Shown: one piece after another, positions 49,605-61,910 of the stretch | Numbering within the stretch: the stretch's first letter is position 1 | Layout: every line of letters starts with the position of its first letter | NCBI RefSeq assembly: GCF_020740795.1 | Contig: NC_067286.1 | Span: forward strand, 17,984,350 to 18,048,349 | DNA length: 64,000 bases | Direction of reading: 5' to 3' | DNA from: Apus apus | Taxonomy: Eukaryota; Chordata; Aves; Apodiformes; Apodidae | The notes under the pieces: generated by a model | What the model saw: the letters and a program-made list of their open reading frames with translations, nothing else | Databases searched by the model: none | Told to the model about the DNA's origin: nothing | Position numbers and translations under genes: made by a program

Positions 49605-52600
49605 GTATGTACTTGGATTTTTGAGTGTACATTAACTCTTTATTCCATCAGGAACAAGGGAATGTGATTTGCAGCAAGCTTGTAGTGGTGCCAGTTTTTC
49701 ATGTGATAATTCTTCTTTCAAATCTGGTAGCACTTATTCCAAAGGATCTTTTGATAATCAAGATTGTCTTGTGTCAGGGTAACCAGCTGTAGTCCACAGG
49801 AATAGGAAGGTGTTTAATAGGGAAGAACCCCAATACATGGACTTCACAGGAAGAGATTTAAAACATCAATTTTTATTACCACCAAATATCAAGCAAGTTC
49901 CATGACAACAAGCTGTACTTCCAAGCTGGTAAGTTATTTTGTTTAGGGAAAGTGAGTTGGTAATTATATGACGTATCAGTTCAGTTTGTGTTTGCATTTG
50001 CAAACCCAGAAATCCTTCAGTTGTGCACTGGTCTGCATTGACAATTTCTGTTCTTCCCCCAAAAGCAGTAGTATTTTCAACCATGAGGTTTTGAGGCATC
50101 TCTGTTCTTGAGACCAAACAGCATAACTTAGCTGCTCAGCAGGAAAATAATCAAAGCACCTCTGGCTTCTAGGGGAAAACAGTCCTGTTTCTTTTTGTAA
50201 TGCACTTGTGTGTCCAGTTCCTGCAGCTGAGATCATAGTGTGAAGAATTCTCCCAAATCACTTCACTTACAGCTCTGTGTATCCTCCCTAGTCAACTAAT
50301 GCCAACATGACTTCCAAATGCAATTAAAACAGTGAGCTTTGGTGGGGGACAGGGCTGTGTGGTGCTCTCAGGACTATAAAGAAGCTTTTAGTGACTTTGA
50401 CTGCCATAAGGACCCTCATTTCCTGGAGTATTTGCAAATGATTCCCCTTAACTGAGTCTGAAAACAGCTTTAACTCCCTCGGAGGGACGTTTCAATTCCT
50501 TGAGAAATAAGAGCCTGAAAATGAGAGAACTGAGAATTGCCTTTTTAAAGAACTTGGACAGTTAATCTGCTATAGCCCAAAATGTGGGGATGCATGTGAG
50601 CATTTCAAAATAACATCTGGGGCAACATTTCTAGGCTGAGGCATTTTTCAACTCGGTATTCTGGGTGCTTACTATCCACGTTGAGATACAATATCAGAAT
50701 CCATTCATTTAATATGTGGACGGTAGGATAACACTGAGTGAGATTCCAAGGTAAATTGGGTTCAAATAAAAAAAAAAAAAAGAAAAAGGAAAAAGAATCC
50801 CCACAGCACTACTCCCTTTGGAGAATGCTGAACAACTAGTGACAATTCTCCTTGATAACAGTGCTCATCCAGCCATCGATCTGCAGGCACACATTGCAGA
50901 TCTAGATTGAGAACAATTCAATTTAGTCTAGTCCAGAACTAGGATGACATGAATTACTTGGTTACTGTACTCACTTTTCCCTGCTGTGTAGGGACTGTGG
51001 TCTCCTAACTCTATGTCAAAACTGAACTTCGTAAAGCCATAGAAGATGCCTAACCTTGGGCACTTCAAAGTTATAAAATACAAATTAACTGCATTCCCTC
51101 TGCACTTAGGAGACTGGGACCTTGATTAACCAGGTACCCCGGCGTGCAGAACAGCAGGTTTAAATGGTACAGTAGAGGTAGAAGGGCTGCAACAGTGATG
51201 TGCTTAAGCACTACAGCCAAGGACAGGTATTTGAAGAGGAGGGAGATGATGAGGTGAATAGACTTTCATGAAACAGTACCTGAAAACCCTTTATTTCTAT
51301 AATTTTTAGTATATTCAGGATGAATGCCTTATCCCTGAAACTCATCCTACTGTCCATCTGGAAAAAATAAACACATAAGCTATATACATTAACAGTTGGG
51401 TTTTTTGCTGTACCTAGTTTTATATAGATTTGATTATACATATTTATATAATTTATTTTGTTGGCTGTGATTTGAACCATATTCTGTAATAGCAGTGCTA
51501 TGGGAATGTAAGGGGACATTTACTGCAGATAAGGATCCCAGGCTTCCCAGTTATTCTTGTAAGCACAAGTACAGGGAAGTCTCTGTTAAGCAATCCCGTA
51601 GTAACAAAATGTTCTACCTAAACAACTTCTGCATAAAAGATACCAGGGAGTTGTTTGAGAAACCAGTTTAACTGACCAGTAATTTCTTCATAAAACAAAC
51701 CATACATTGAAAGATCACTTCTAGGCCCACTATGTAAGCTGTCTGTCATGCATTGATACAGATTTGGTAGCGATTGCTTTCTGGCTGTTGGAGAGGGAAA
51801 TGTAAACTAACCCCTTGTTACAGGTCAACAAAACCAGTGATTTCTATTGAACAGAACAATCTGCTGTATTTCTGTGGTGCAACAGATTTATTGAGGGGTG
51901 GAAGGGAAGAAAAAAGCAAAGCCTAAGGTAAAATGACCTATATAGGTAACTGATGGGATTTCAGAAAAACAGCCTTTCAAATGGCACTGAGTAGCCAAGT
52001 TAATACTACTAGATGCTGTATTTGCTTGGGATTTTTAACATACAGGAAGGTAAGAAACATAGGGCTCTGTATTTTGCACCTTCATATGTCAAGACAAAAC
52101 TTTGGATGAAGTTTCACAGGCTGCCCTAGAGTGTCTTTGAAAATTATTGCCATGCAGGCAGAAAGTACTTTGTATTGCACAGCTAGTCTAATCAACTAAG
52201 CATGATATTCCCAGGTTGTGCAAAGTGTATTTGAAAAATACAGCAGGATTTCAGCTGAACTACTAGACTAGTTGTTGATTAAAATAGAAACACCTCTGTC
52301 TATGCCAACGTAGTTCAAAACTAAGACAATTGAACTAGGATAGCTGCTGGAGGAAGGTACACTGGGCTTACTTTTTTGAAACAATTGAATCTTGAAAATC
52401 AATTACCCAAGTTTAAACTTTAGTGGAAAGAGAAATTAGACTGTAAATATAATACAGTTGCTTTGTGCCTATACATTTCTGTAAGAATCGTTACATTAGC
52501 ATTCCTGAATTATAGAACCAATGGTGGATAAATGGACTTGAAAGGCAGCACGTTAAAATCCATATAAAAAGTTTTTTTTTTAAAAAATACCTACAGTGTG

Positions 52601-55435
52601 ATGAAAATTTGAAAAATCACTGCTACAATATAAGACTGAAGTGGAGTTTTCCACAGTTAGAAAGGGATTAAAGACAGATGCAGTTAGCGAGACCATCTAG
52701 TGGTGCACTTAATGGGATAAAGAAAACTCAAGGAATATAAAAGTGCCTTCTGAATTAAGGGAGTTGTAGGACACTTCCACCAATGGATTAGGTTATCCTT
52801 CCTAAGGTTTCCTGCAATAACATCTAAAAACTTCTGGTCCTCCACTTTCAGGCTGCATCTACCTTTGCACTTTCAACAGTAAGCCTGAAATGCTGTTCAG
52901 GAGGCACCCAGTTCAGAGGCAATTTCACTTTGACCTGGAGGGCACAATAAATTGTATTGAAAAAGGCAGTTTTAGCTATGACTTCAGACAAGATAGTTGG
53001 CTAAACAGACGTTTTTCTGATCTGAATATGAGTTCCCTGTTGATCAGTTTTAATGCAGGCTGGTGTTAATTTTCTAAGCTTATGTAATTTGTGAATCTAA
53101 GCAGCTACCTCAGAAAAATGAAGATTTTTTTAATTCAAATTAATCAGTAACAAGACATGTTCTAAACAGAAAATGATTTGGTTTGGGTCTGAGTATTTTC
53201 TTACACTGTAAACCTGATTCCCCTGTATTTTCTGAATTGTTGTTGATGATCACAATTTCAGGTTACCCTTAAGAAGGAACAGAAAGTAGTGTAAATTTAT
53301 CTGGGAACTGGGTAAGCCAATTAATAATTTAAAAAAAAAATCTATAAGGAAGGATAGGTCAAATCAAAGATAGGTAATGAGAAATGACAAAAAAGAAGTA
53401 TGCTTTGTGTTATGTGGGTTTTTTTTTTCTGTTGTATTCACATCTCTGGGTATGTACATACTCACTGTATAGCTGGTAGAGTAGCTGGTTAGAAAGAATA
53501 CAAAAGACATTCTGTTGTGAACTTTAAAGCATATTTAATAACTTCTAAAAATAAAATGTGTATTTTAAACTTTGTTCTTTATATGAATGCACAAAAACGT
53601 AGCATTGTAGTTGCAGCAACAAAATCCAAAGAATTGAGGAGACCTACCCACTGTGGCAAAATACCAGTGACAATCTAGGAGAATTCACAGTAGCATCCAA
53701 ACAAAATTTCCCATGGTGGATCCTGACTTGTTTTTTTTTCTGTGAATTGTCTAACACTCTATCTATGAAGATCATTCATACTTAGCAAAAATCCTTGCAG
53801 ACAAAGGTAACAAAGGATCTGGTTTTCACATAAATGCCATCTATGATCAACTGCTGGCTTCTGTTGCTTACCTTTGGTGCCACATTTATAGCACAACAAT
53901 GAAACTAAGGGGAAAGTGGATGGCTTAAACTTTCTCCATGCTAACAACCTCCTGTACAATGGGGGAAAAGAGGCAGCTGGGAGCCACGTGCACTAAAAGA
54001 TATAATCAGTTCCTAGTTTGTGAGAAGTGAAGGGGTTGGGTAGATTTGCATAGCAGCCATACTACTGATACAAGATAAAATATTTTTGCAGCATCTGTGC
54101 AATTCCTCCCACTCCTTAGTCTAAATAATACAATGCTGCATTCAAATAGTAATTATTAAATAGCAGAATAAACCTCTACAAGTTTATATTATTTGAGGAG
54201 GAAGAACAAAGGAGTGTTCATAGAACAGAAACTTGAGTGAATTTCAGTGATTGTGCACAGTAAGATGTGAAGCTGAATAATTCTGTTGTACAAACAGTAA
54301 GATTTGGCTGCTACCGACAAGTTAGTGTACTGGAAAATAAACTATAGTCTATTTAATATATGTATGTGTGTATATATTATTGTAATTGTGAAAATGAAAA
54401 GCCAGAAATATATTGGCCTGTATCTAAAAGCTAAATCTTGATACTGCTGAATTCATTAAGTCCAGCCATGGTGCCCTGTGCCTTCACATCTTGTTATTAA
54501 GCAGGAAGAGCAATGAATATAAATCAGGAGTGCTCTCCTTCAATGTCTTTATTGCCTTTGTTATGTCTTTAATTTAAATGTATTGAATCTTCCATAATGT
54601 TTAAAGATAAGAAGTGAAAATAACATAAAAGACTTCTCTAAAAGCAATAAAACACTAATGGAAGCCGTGAGAATTACTTCTGTGTTGCTCTGCATATATA
54701 GCATATAATCAGCCTTTTAAATGGGTATTATATACTACAAAGTATTTATAACCAACCAGTTCAACATGAAGTTTTATGCATAATATGAAACAATATTTTT
54801 AAAAATATTATTATTATTACATATCAGAAAATATTACGAGCTTGTCACCAGAGAAAGGATGCAATTATTTAAAAAAGAAAATGTGATAAATCTGTGGCTT
54901 CTTAGATGCAGTATATTCAAGGTTTGAAATTGGATTGTGCTGGTAATGCTTGAAGAAGCAGAACATCTGTTTAGCCTGTGTGAAGAAAGTTAGTAACATC
55001 AAATACAGAAAATAGTCCAGGTCATAGTATAAACAAGTTGCAGTAGTATCTCATTTGGCAGTGTAGGGGTAGTGTTTAAAGAAAGAATTATTAGCAGCAA
55101 TATGTGGTCTGGTTTTTGTTTCCTTTCTTTTCAGCAGTTAGTGCAGTATGTTTCTGTTGCAGTGGCTGGGATCTGCAAAGTGAGTATTGCTCATACTCCC
55201 TCTAGATACGTGTTTTTTAAAACTCAGGCAGTTTAACTTGTAAAGACACCTGAACTGTGGAAAACCATTAGAGGGAACCACAAAGTGTGACTTGTCTTCA
55301 GTCTTCATTTCACATTTTTATTTCCTCTATACATTTAGCTGAAGTCTAGAAGTCTTCTCTATTATTCTCTATTACTCTGCCATATTACTGAGAGACTCAC
55401 AGGATGAGGGTTTGTGATCTCTCTTCTCCTTACAG

Positions 55436-55490
55436 AAACACCAGGCAAACTGATGACAGCTGCCCCCTCAGGAAGCACACTTGCACAAAG
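55436..55490 (+). other. Exon-like segment, phase-compatible with 47240 and 55645
   Basis: 55 nt after TCTCTTCTCCTTACAG; the donor side is a weaker GTTTGC. The frame reads TPGKLMTAAPSGSTLAQ, entered with two bases and left with two bases. Joined to 47240-47310 the split codon becomes GAA; joined to 55645-55745 it becomes AGT, with no stop. No homologue is recognised. Confidence 0.25.
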
Positions 55491-55644
55491 GTTTGCTCTT
55501 ACCCACTAAGCCTTCATAAGCCTGCTATCTCTGTGTTAATGTTTAGTGGCAGGGATCACTACAAATAGACTTGTCTACCTTTTATATTTCTTAAAAATCA
55601 ATGTTCTATTAATGCATTAATCACTGGGTTATGCTGCTTTTCAG

Positions 55645-55745
55645 TGGTGGAAACTCTGAGCTGTCACCAGGAGGACCTGTGTGTACAAACTATAAACAAC
55701 GTCAAGAATTAATGGTAGATCTAACCTGGACTCATGTCTATGCAG
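55645..55745 (+). other. Exon-like segment, open frame of 33 codons
   Basis: 101 nt between GGGTTATGCTGCTTTTCAG and GTAAGA. The frame reads GGNSELSPGGPVCTNYKQRQ then ELMVDLTWTHVYA. It lies 154 bp from the previous exon-like segment, a plausible short intron. It is on the + strand, opposite to TSPAN4. The product is unknown; coding potential is unproven. Confidence 0.28.
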
Positions 55746-56217
55746 GTAAGAAAGGAACAGAGTGGAGAGAGGGAAGGAACAAATTTACACCATCTTTTGA
55801 AGAGCAGGACTGTTGAGAGAGCAGACTGGGCTCAGGAGCACAGAGCATTGAAATTGGTGATCCTAACACCAAGACTGTTTCTTGCTTGGGGTACAGGGTA
55901 CCTGTGTGTGTGCTAGTCTCTCAGCTTAACCTCTGTCTTGGGTCAAGGTCTATTAACGATTGTCAAGGCTTGTTAGCATGGTAGTAAAAACCTTTAGTGG
56001 TGGTGAGGTTGCTGTTAATAGTGACTGGAAAACCACATAAAAGCATACAAATAGTACATTACTTTCAACTTAGCCTGCACTACAGAATGTCCCATGCTAC
56101 AGAGGTTGATGCATAAAGGTGCAGAGTAAGATTTTGGGAGATACTTGCTCTTTCAGACACCAGACTGTCCTAAGCACTTCCTCACAAAACATAGAGTAGT
56201 TTGGGCCTGAGGGTGAG

Positions 56218-56310
56218 AATCACAGAATATGATGACCTGGAAGGGACCCATCAGGATCATCAAGTCCAACTCCTGGCCCTGTTTAGGGCACCCCTACAAT
56301 CATGTCTGCA
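56218..56310 (-). mobile_element. Old CR1 3' remnant (antisense)
   Basis: GAATCACAGAAT, followed by ACCTGGAAGGGACCCATCAG and GATCATCAAGTCCAACTCCTG, is the diverged 3' tail of a CR1. About 90 bp can be followed. Confidence 0.8.
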
Positions 56311-58314
56311 GGAAATTAGCAAAGAGGAAAAAAAAACAAAACACCACAACAAAACCTGAGCAATGAGTGTAGTATTTATCAATGGTGCAGGTCGAGATGT
56401 CAAGGAGATTGTTCAATAGGCTGTGGCTCAGCAAGTCTACCTTTACTGCTGGAAATTGCCTTTAAATCAGAGTAAGGAAAATGTCACTCATGGCTGAAAG
56501 GTGCTGTTTTAACTGCAAAAAGTACAGGATAACTTTTCCCCCCGTCCCCCCTAAACTTGATGCATGCTTCTAATCTGCCCCAGTAGTAATGGCTGCATTG
56601 AGATTTCTGGGAAAAAAGGGCACTAAGGTTGTCTCTGATCTCTTGTCAGTGGCTGAGCGGTCCTCAAAGACTGGGCTGGCTGCAGGGAGGAGCCCAGTTG
56701 CATGTTGCATTGCTCCGTTTGCCTATTCCCTGTTGTTCTGTTTCCCTGGAGTGCTTCAGCTTCTCACTGTCACATGTGCATTATCTGGGGTTTCTTGCTG
56801 ATGGAGAATAATTTGTTTGTACAATAGGAAACATCTGTTTCTTAACCTTACCATAGAAGATGTGCACAGAATGGTACTACATTACTTGTGTTACCAATGC
56901 AGGGTGGGGAAATCAGAAAACTGGTGGCTCATTTTTGCCTAAGGAAAGTTATGATTTTGATTTCTGCTAATTCCGGGAAGCGTGGCACATATTCAATCCA
57001 ACAGCCAGGTCGAGATGGGTCTGAAAAAAACAGAACTGAGAGCTAACTCTAGTTCTAACAAAGACTGATGTGTCTTAGCTGTTAGCATGCAGCTGAAAAA
57101 AAACCAAAATGCAAACAGCTAAGCATAAAGACATCTGAAGTCTTAATAACTCCCAGAAAAATAAGCAATGTGCAAAAGATTTTTCCTCAGCAAGGCAAAC
57201 TCTATCATACCTGCAGATGATGATATCCCAAAGTACGTTAATGAAGTGGTGACATTCAGGAAAAGGAACAGCTGACAGGTCTGTAGAGATCTTCAAGTGT
57301 GGAAATGAGTGATACTTTCTGGCAGACTAACTTGAACCCGGGATGATAAAAAATAAAATCATAGTAAAGTGACAGAGAGAACCCACTCACAGGTTGTTTA
57401 CTGAAATGAAGATACAGCTGAAAGTAATTATTTGTTTCCCAGAGGTATAAGTGATGGTGCCTCCAACAAGAAATACTACTTGTTTTTTTCAATTGGAATG
57501 TAAAATGAGATAGAAAGGTTCCCTCTTTCTGAAGTTAGATGCTGGGTATTTTCACCTTCTTTTAGAACAGTATGTGTTTATGAATGTAATATATATTACA
57601 TATACAGTCAACCATCTATATGCCACTGGCAATTAGTGAGACAATGTCCAGTATTGTTTTCCCTCAACAGCCAGATCTCACTGTGCAGATTCTGATTAAA
57701 AGTCTGACTTGGCAGTGGCCAAGTTTAAAAAATACTCCTTAAAAAAAAACATTTCTGAAGATGATCCTCTCCTGGCTACAAAATCATATTGAGATACTTG
57801 GAGGCAGAGCTGCCCCATCTTGACATTTTACCTGTGTGCAAACTGTAGTAAAATTACAGTGCTAGCCATGCTGTACCCTCTTTTCATGCTGAAGAATACT
57901 CAATTCTACACCCTCTCTTCCAGACCATGAAATGCAGGAAGACAACCCAGGACATTTCACAGAGGTTGCCTCAGTGCAATCTTTTCCTAACATCCATTTG
58001 AAGATCAGCCCTTCATAAGCAGCTTTCTTTGCCTTGCCCATGGAAAAGGAACCATTGCTCTTTGTGCAACTTCATTGGAAGTTTTCTTCTTTTTAAAGAC
58101 AAGGCTGCTTCTTTCTTACCTGTGTCAGTTCAAGTACTTATAGTTTCTTTTTTTCCTTCTTCAATAAAGGGGGGTAATTCACAAAATCTTCAGAAATATA
58201 GCATTATGTACAGTTTATAGTACAAATGGAAAAAAAAAAAGGTCAGATGAATGAGCATGAAGGAGATTTTTCCTGTGTCCTTTGTAGGAGGAGCGGAAAG
58301 ATTGGGAAAGGTAT
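56311..58314. other. Region downstream of TSPAN4 stop; probably includes its 3' UTR
   Basis: On the minus strand this directly follows the TSPAN4 stop codon, so part of it should be TSPAN4 3' UTR. No clear AATAAA on the minus strand close to the stop was found, so the transcript end is not placed. No other gene was recognised. Confidence 0.4.
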
Positions 58315-58383
58315 CTATGCACAGTACGTGTCTGCCTTCACTACCTGACAATACATGGTCATTGCAAAGGTGAGTCCAAGAAT
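58315..58383 (-). CDS. TSPAN4: TSPAN4, final coding exon with stop codon
   Basis: On the minus strand, CTCTTAG precedes ATT CTT GGA, and the 69-nt exon encodes ILGLTFAMTMYCQVVKADTY then CA and the stop TAG (58317-58315). This is the end of the fourth membrane helix and the short cytosolic tail of tetraspanin-4; the human protein ends with the same residues as I recall them. The membrane-proximal cysteine in MTMYC is a likely palmitoylation site, as in other tetraspanins (family knowledge). The exon is in phase with the upstream exon (both on codon boundaries). Confidence 0.96.
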   Translation of the reverse strand: MLGLTFAMTMYCQVVKADTYCA

Positions 58384-60423
58384 CTAAGAGAAAAACAAAC
58401 AAACAATTCTTTTTCAGTATGCAAAAAAGCTCCTATTTTTTGAAACAAAAAAAACCCACCAAAACAAACAAAAACCACAAACAAACAAAAAAGAGAAAAG
58501 CATGCTTACACTAGTTTTGTTCACACATGGAAGACATATCATTTTCCTGCTGTTTCATGTCCTTGTTCTGTCCCTACTTTCTGTCTGCTTTTTTTCCTTA
58601 TCTGTATGGCTATTTTACAGAATGAAAAATGACAGCACGAGCAAGCTGATTTCTCCACAAAGAGTAGCCAGCAGATACTGGGAAGAGGTGTATTGAAAAT
58701 AAATGTTTCATTGTCTTTTGCTTGAAACTATTCTACAGTAGCAAACCACAACTGTGGGGCTGTGTGGTTACCTCTGTAGCTATTTCTTTCAAAGACAACT
58801 GGGTTCATCCCTGACCCAAAGGATGCTGTGGTTTACTGTGCATTACTTTTCCAAAGGTGTGTGTGCACAGGTTCCTATGGGGGAATCACTGAAGAGTGTC
58901 CATGCATTAATCATAACCATCAATGCTTCACCAACAATCTGTGTGCCTTTCTTACTCAGCCGATTCAAGAGAAGCAGCAGGCAGGTGGTGGTTTTCTCTC
59001 AGCCAAGCTACTGACCTGCTGTGCCACATCCTGTAGATTATTTCATAAAAAAAAGGAGATGGGGAAGAGAGTCTTTTTTCCTTCAGTTGAAGTACTTACA
59101 TGAGTGTACCAAGTGGTTGTTACTATTCCTTTGCAACACCACTCTAAAAATTATCATTGAAATTAAGGTTTACCAGGTAGAAATTTTTTGTATGAGTTCT
59201 ATTTTAAGCACTGAATTTGACCACTTCATATTTACTCTTTACAAAAATAACAGTTCCTGTTAATGAGTGTTATGAATAAAAACTCCCATGAGGAGTCAGG
59301 CATTAGTATAAGTTGCAGCCAATATGTGACATATGATAGAGTAAGATACATGACCATGCTGCCTAACCTAACATTAGTGGGAATATGAGTGGAATTCTGA
59401 TCCCAGGCTCTCTCTTGCTGCTGCCAGTGGTATCCATGCAAAATTATTAAAAAAAAAAAAGAAAAACAACAACCAAAAAAGGGTTAATCTGGAGTTAGTT
59501 ACATGGTCTTAATAAACTTAGCGATGCCATTCTTGCTGCTTATGTGTTGAGTGTGAGAGAGAAGTGAAGCTGGAAACTAAAGCTCTGTCTTCACTGCATT
59601 TGGGAATGCAGTTTGAGCCATAAATGGAGGGCTGACATACAGCCAAAACAGCCTGAGCTTTAGCACAGCTTTCACCTGTTTATCCTCAGGCTAAGGTTTG
59701 TTCCATCAGGGCTACAGCTATTGGCACAACCACAGCCAGCTTGATTAAAGACACAAGTACATAAGACACAAGAGCCTGCGTTGACAACTGATTCTTCTCT
59801 GACCAGAGTTATGTGGAGAATAAATTAAGGTCAAAATCTAATAGGTAAGTCTATGCCAGTCTTACCTACCTCATTTCCCTGCAATTAACAGAAAAGGACC
59901 ATGGATTTATTGGCAAGGTTGAGTAATGGTAGCAACTGCGCAACTTCTAACTTACCTTAGGACTGAGGATGGGGGTTGAAGAGTTAAGCTACTTTTAGGC
60001 TATCTTGAAGTTGGATAATTAGCCTAACTGGCTGGTCCTCTATGGAGAATTACTGGACAAATATAGGTATCCTAAAAGGCAATTCACCCCACCCTGATTA
60101 GGCTTCTCACTTTGGATGGCTGGGACTACCTCTCCATGGAGTCTATTCGAAGGCTCAGATAAACCACTGGGTAAAGTGCCTGCTCTTTGCAATGCATCAT
60201 AAAACAGAAAATGTGTGTATTCCTAATGTTTACTTAAAATACTATGTACCTTGTGCATTGTTTTTAAACAAAATTATAAAAGTCAAATCTTGCAGAGGTT
60301 TACTCTAACATCCTGCAAATTTTGGAATTATTAAAACAGGCCTGGGCAGAGTACATCTGGATCTATTGTCATGTATTTAACTATGATTAATAAGAATTTG
60401 AAAAAATTGATCATTAACTGTAC
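58384..60423 (-). other. TSPAN4: TSPAN4 last intron (2.0 kb)
   Basis: Bounded on the minus strand by GTACAG-type donor sequence after CTGTTGTGCAG (60423) and CTCTTAG before 58383. It contains an A/C-rich (CAAA)n-like tract at 58391-58500 near its 3' end and poly(A) runs around 59448-59465. No other gene was recognised. Confidence 0.85.
58391..58500. repeat. A/C-rich simple repeat (CAAA)n-like
   Basis: Two A/C-rich blocks with AAAC/CAAA units (about 58391-58409 and 58443-58500), nearly free of other motifs. On the TSPAN4 strand they form a T/G-rich stretch just upstream of the last acceptor and may serve as its pyrimidine-rich tract. Confidence 0.75.
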
Positions 60424-60507
60424 CTGCACAACAGCTGTGCACAATCCAAAGATTCCCACTGCTAGTAAGTTTTCCTGGAGCCATATTTTCACCGTTTCGT
60501 AGCAAGG
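60424..60507 (-). CDS. TSPAN4: TSPAN4, penultimate coding exon
   Basis: An 84-nt exon on the minus strand with acceptor CTAG at 60511-60508 and donor GT at 60423-60422. It encodes 28 residues beginning PCYETVKIWLQENLLAVGIF and ending GLCTAVVQ. The cysteine in PCYE is the last disulfide cysteine of the large extracellular loop, and LLAVGIFGLCTAVVQ is most of the fourth membrane helix. Human TSPAN4 differs only at a few positions as I recall it (KVW for KIW, ALVQ for AVVQ). The exon starts and ends on codon boundaries, as in the conserved tetraspanin gene structure. Confidence 0.96.
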
Positions 60508-61778
60508 CTAGAAAAAAACCCCAGAATATTGGATTAGCCATAAACATACATCTCCACTCATACACAGTCAGAAAAGAGCCAGATCAAACTAAACTGCTAG
60601 ATAGCCTGGATTATCATTTCTGCATTGGAGCAACTACCATGTATGTCTGGGTTAAAGCCTGAACATGGAGTACTAATCATAATGACATCAAAAAGCGTAC
60701 CTCCAAAATGCAAAGCAAAAATTTTGCCCTCTGTCTTGTAAATATACACAGCCAAGAATCATTCAGTCTTCAGTGAGTGGCTTTCTCATAGGTGTAAAGG
60801 AAAAACTGTTAATGCCCACCAGAAGATATGATGCTAACCTGCACTGCTTTTCTCAGTACCCCCAAAAAACCAGAAAGACTTTTAAGTCTTCAAATTGAAA
60901 TTTTTATTTGGAGCTACTTGAAAAGGAGAAGGGAGCCATGCTTGCTTGGAGCTGAGCCTGTGCCACTTCCAATCCATGCATATGGAATCTCATTAGAGAC
61001 AGCTTTACTTATTGTCTTCAGAAACCATTAGAACCAGCAAAACTTCATAATAATTCCACTTCATTGCCTGGTCTTAACTGCACACCCCTCCTGGGTAATT
61101 GAACCTTTAATTAGTATGAATACTCGCTGAGCTAATTTCTGACAAGAAGTTAGGCTCTGACTTGTCTGCTCCTTCTTGAGGACATGGTCAGGAAATTATC
61201 CAATGGAGTTTTGAATTTGATTACAGGCAAGTGCAGAAACCCATTGCAAAAAAAGTGCTGCTTGCAATTTAGTGACCATTTCCCATCCCCTGCTATCCAG
61301 TGGAAGCTGCTGAACTGGCACTCCAGGCTCCCATGGCCCTGGTGCCTCATGCTACCTGAGCCACAGGAAGCTACAGCTGCTGCTCCAGTGCTTGTTCTAT
61401 GTGTGTGCACGAGCCATTTGCCTTTTTCTCTACCTGACTAGAGTAAGTGGGACATTAAAAAGGACAACTCTGTCATTTCTTAGCTAGATCAAACTAGATT
61501 GTATTCCAGATCAGTGTTGCAAGGCACTTGTCTGCAATGTGAAACAGCAGCTCAGAGCTTACTGGAAGAGAATACTTCAGCTTGTAAAAATAATGAAATT
61601 GGCATTTTCACTGCAGGTCAAATGCAACAGCTCAACATGAGCCTTCTGCAACCTTCTGATTAAAGATGAGTATGGTACAACATACCTTATCATTTGTATA
61701 GCCCTGCAGATTACTAGCTGCCTGCCCTTTATCTGGGTTGCAAGGCAGCTGCTGAGATGCTGCTTGAGAGCTACTCAC
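60508..61778 (-). other. TSPAN4: TSPAN4 intron (1.3 kb)
   Basis: Starts GTGAGT at 61778 and ends CTAG at 60508 on the minus strand. No transposon or RNA gene was recognised. Open frames on both strands around 61150-61441 show no domain. Confidence 0.85.
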
Positions 61779-61910
61779 TGCTTTCCACCAGGTCCCTGGA
61801 GAATGGAGTCCACAGTTCTCACTGAATTCTAAGCAGCAGGAATCTGGCACACGTGTTGTATTGTACACTTCAAACCAGTCAGTGTAGTTGGAGACTCCAC
61901 AGCATCTGAA
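61779..61910 (-). CDS. TSPAN4: TSPAN4, large-extracellular-loop exon
   Basis: A 132-nt exon on the minus strand (acceptor TTTTTCCAG before 61910, donor GTGAGT after 61779). It encodes 44 residues, starting FRCCGVSNYTDWFEVYNTTR and containing VPDSCCLEFSENCGLHSPGT and WWKA. It has the tetraspanin signature CCG, the SCC pair and a further cysteine, which with the cysteine of the next exon form the disulfide-stabilised large loop. NYT and NTT are potential N-glycosylation sites. Tetraspanins organise membrane microdomains with integrins; TSPAN4 is best known as a migrasome component (established knowledge). Upstream exons (three membrane helices, small loop) are not visible and must lie beyond position 64000. 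Confidence 0.96.

Larger units (their letters stand above)
45583..56217. other. Intergenic region, part 3
   Basis: More than 10 kb of AT-rich, apparently unique DNA without recognised genes, RNA genes or transposons. A 104-codon frame at 48968-49282 contains local duplications of an AGCTGCAGTACC word and no known domain. Exon-like segments on the + strand are listed separately (47240, 49526, 55436, 55645). TSPAN4 3' UTR sequence may extend into the right part. Confidence 0.4.
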
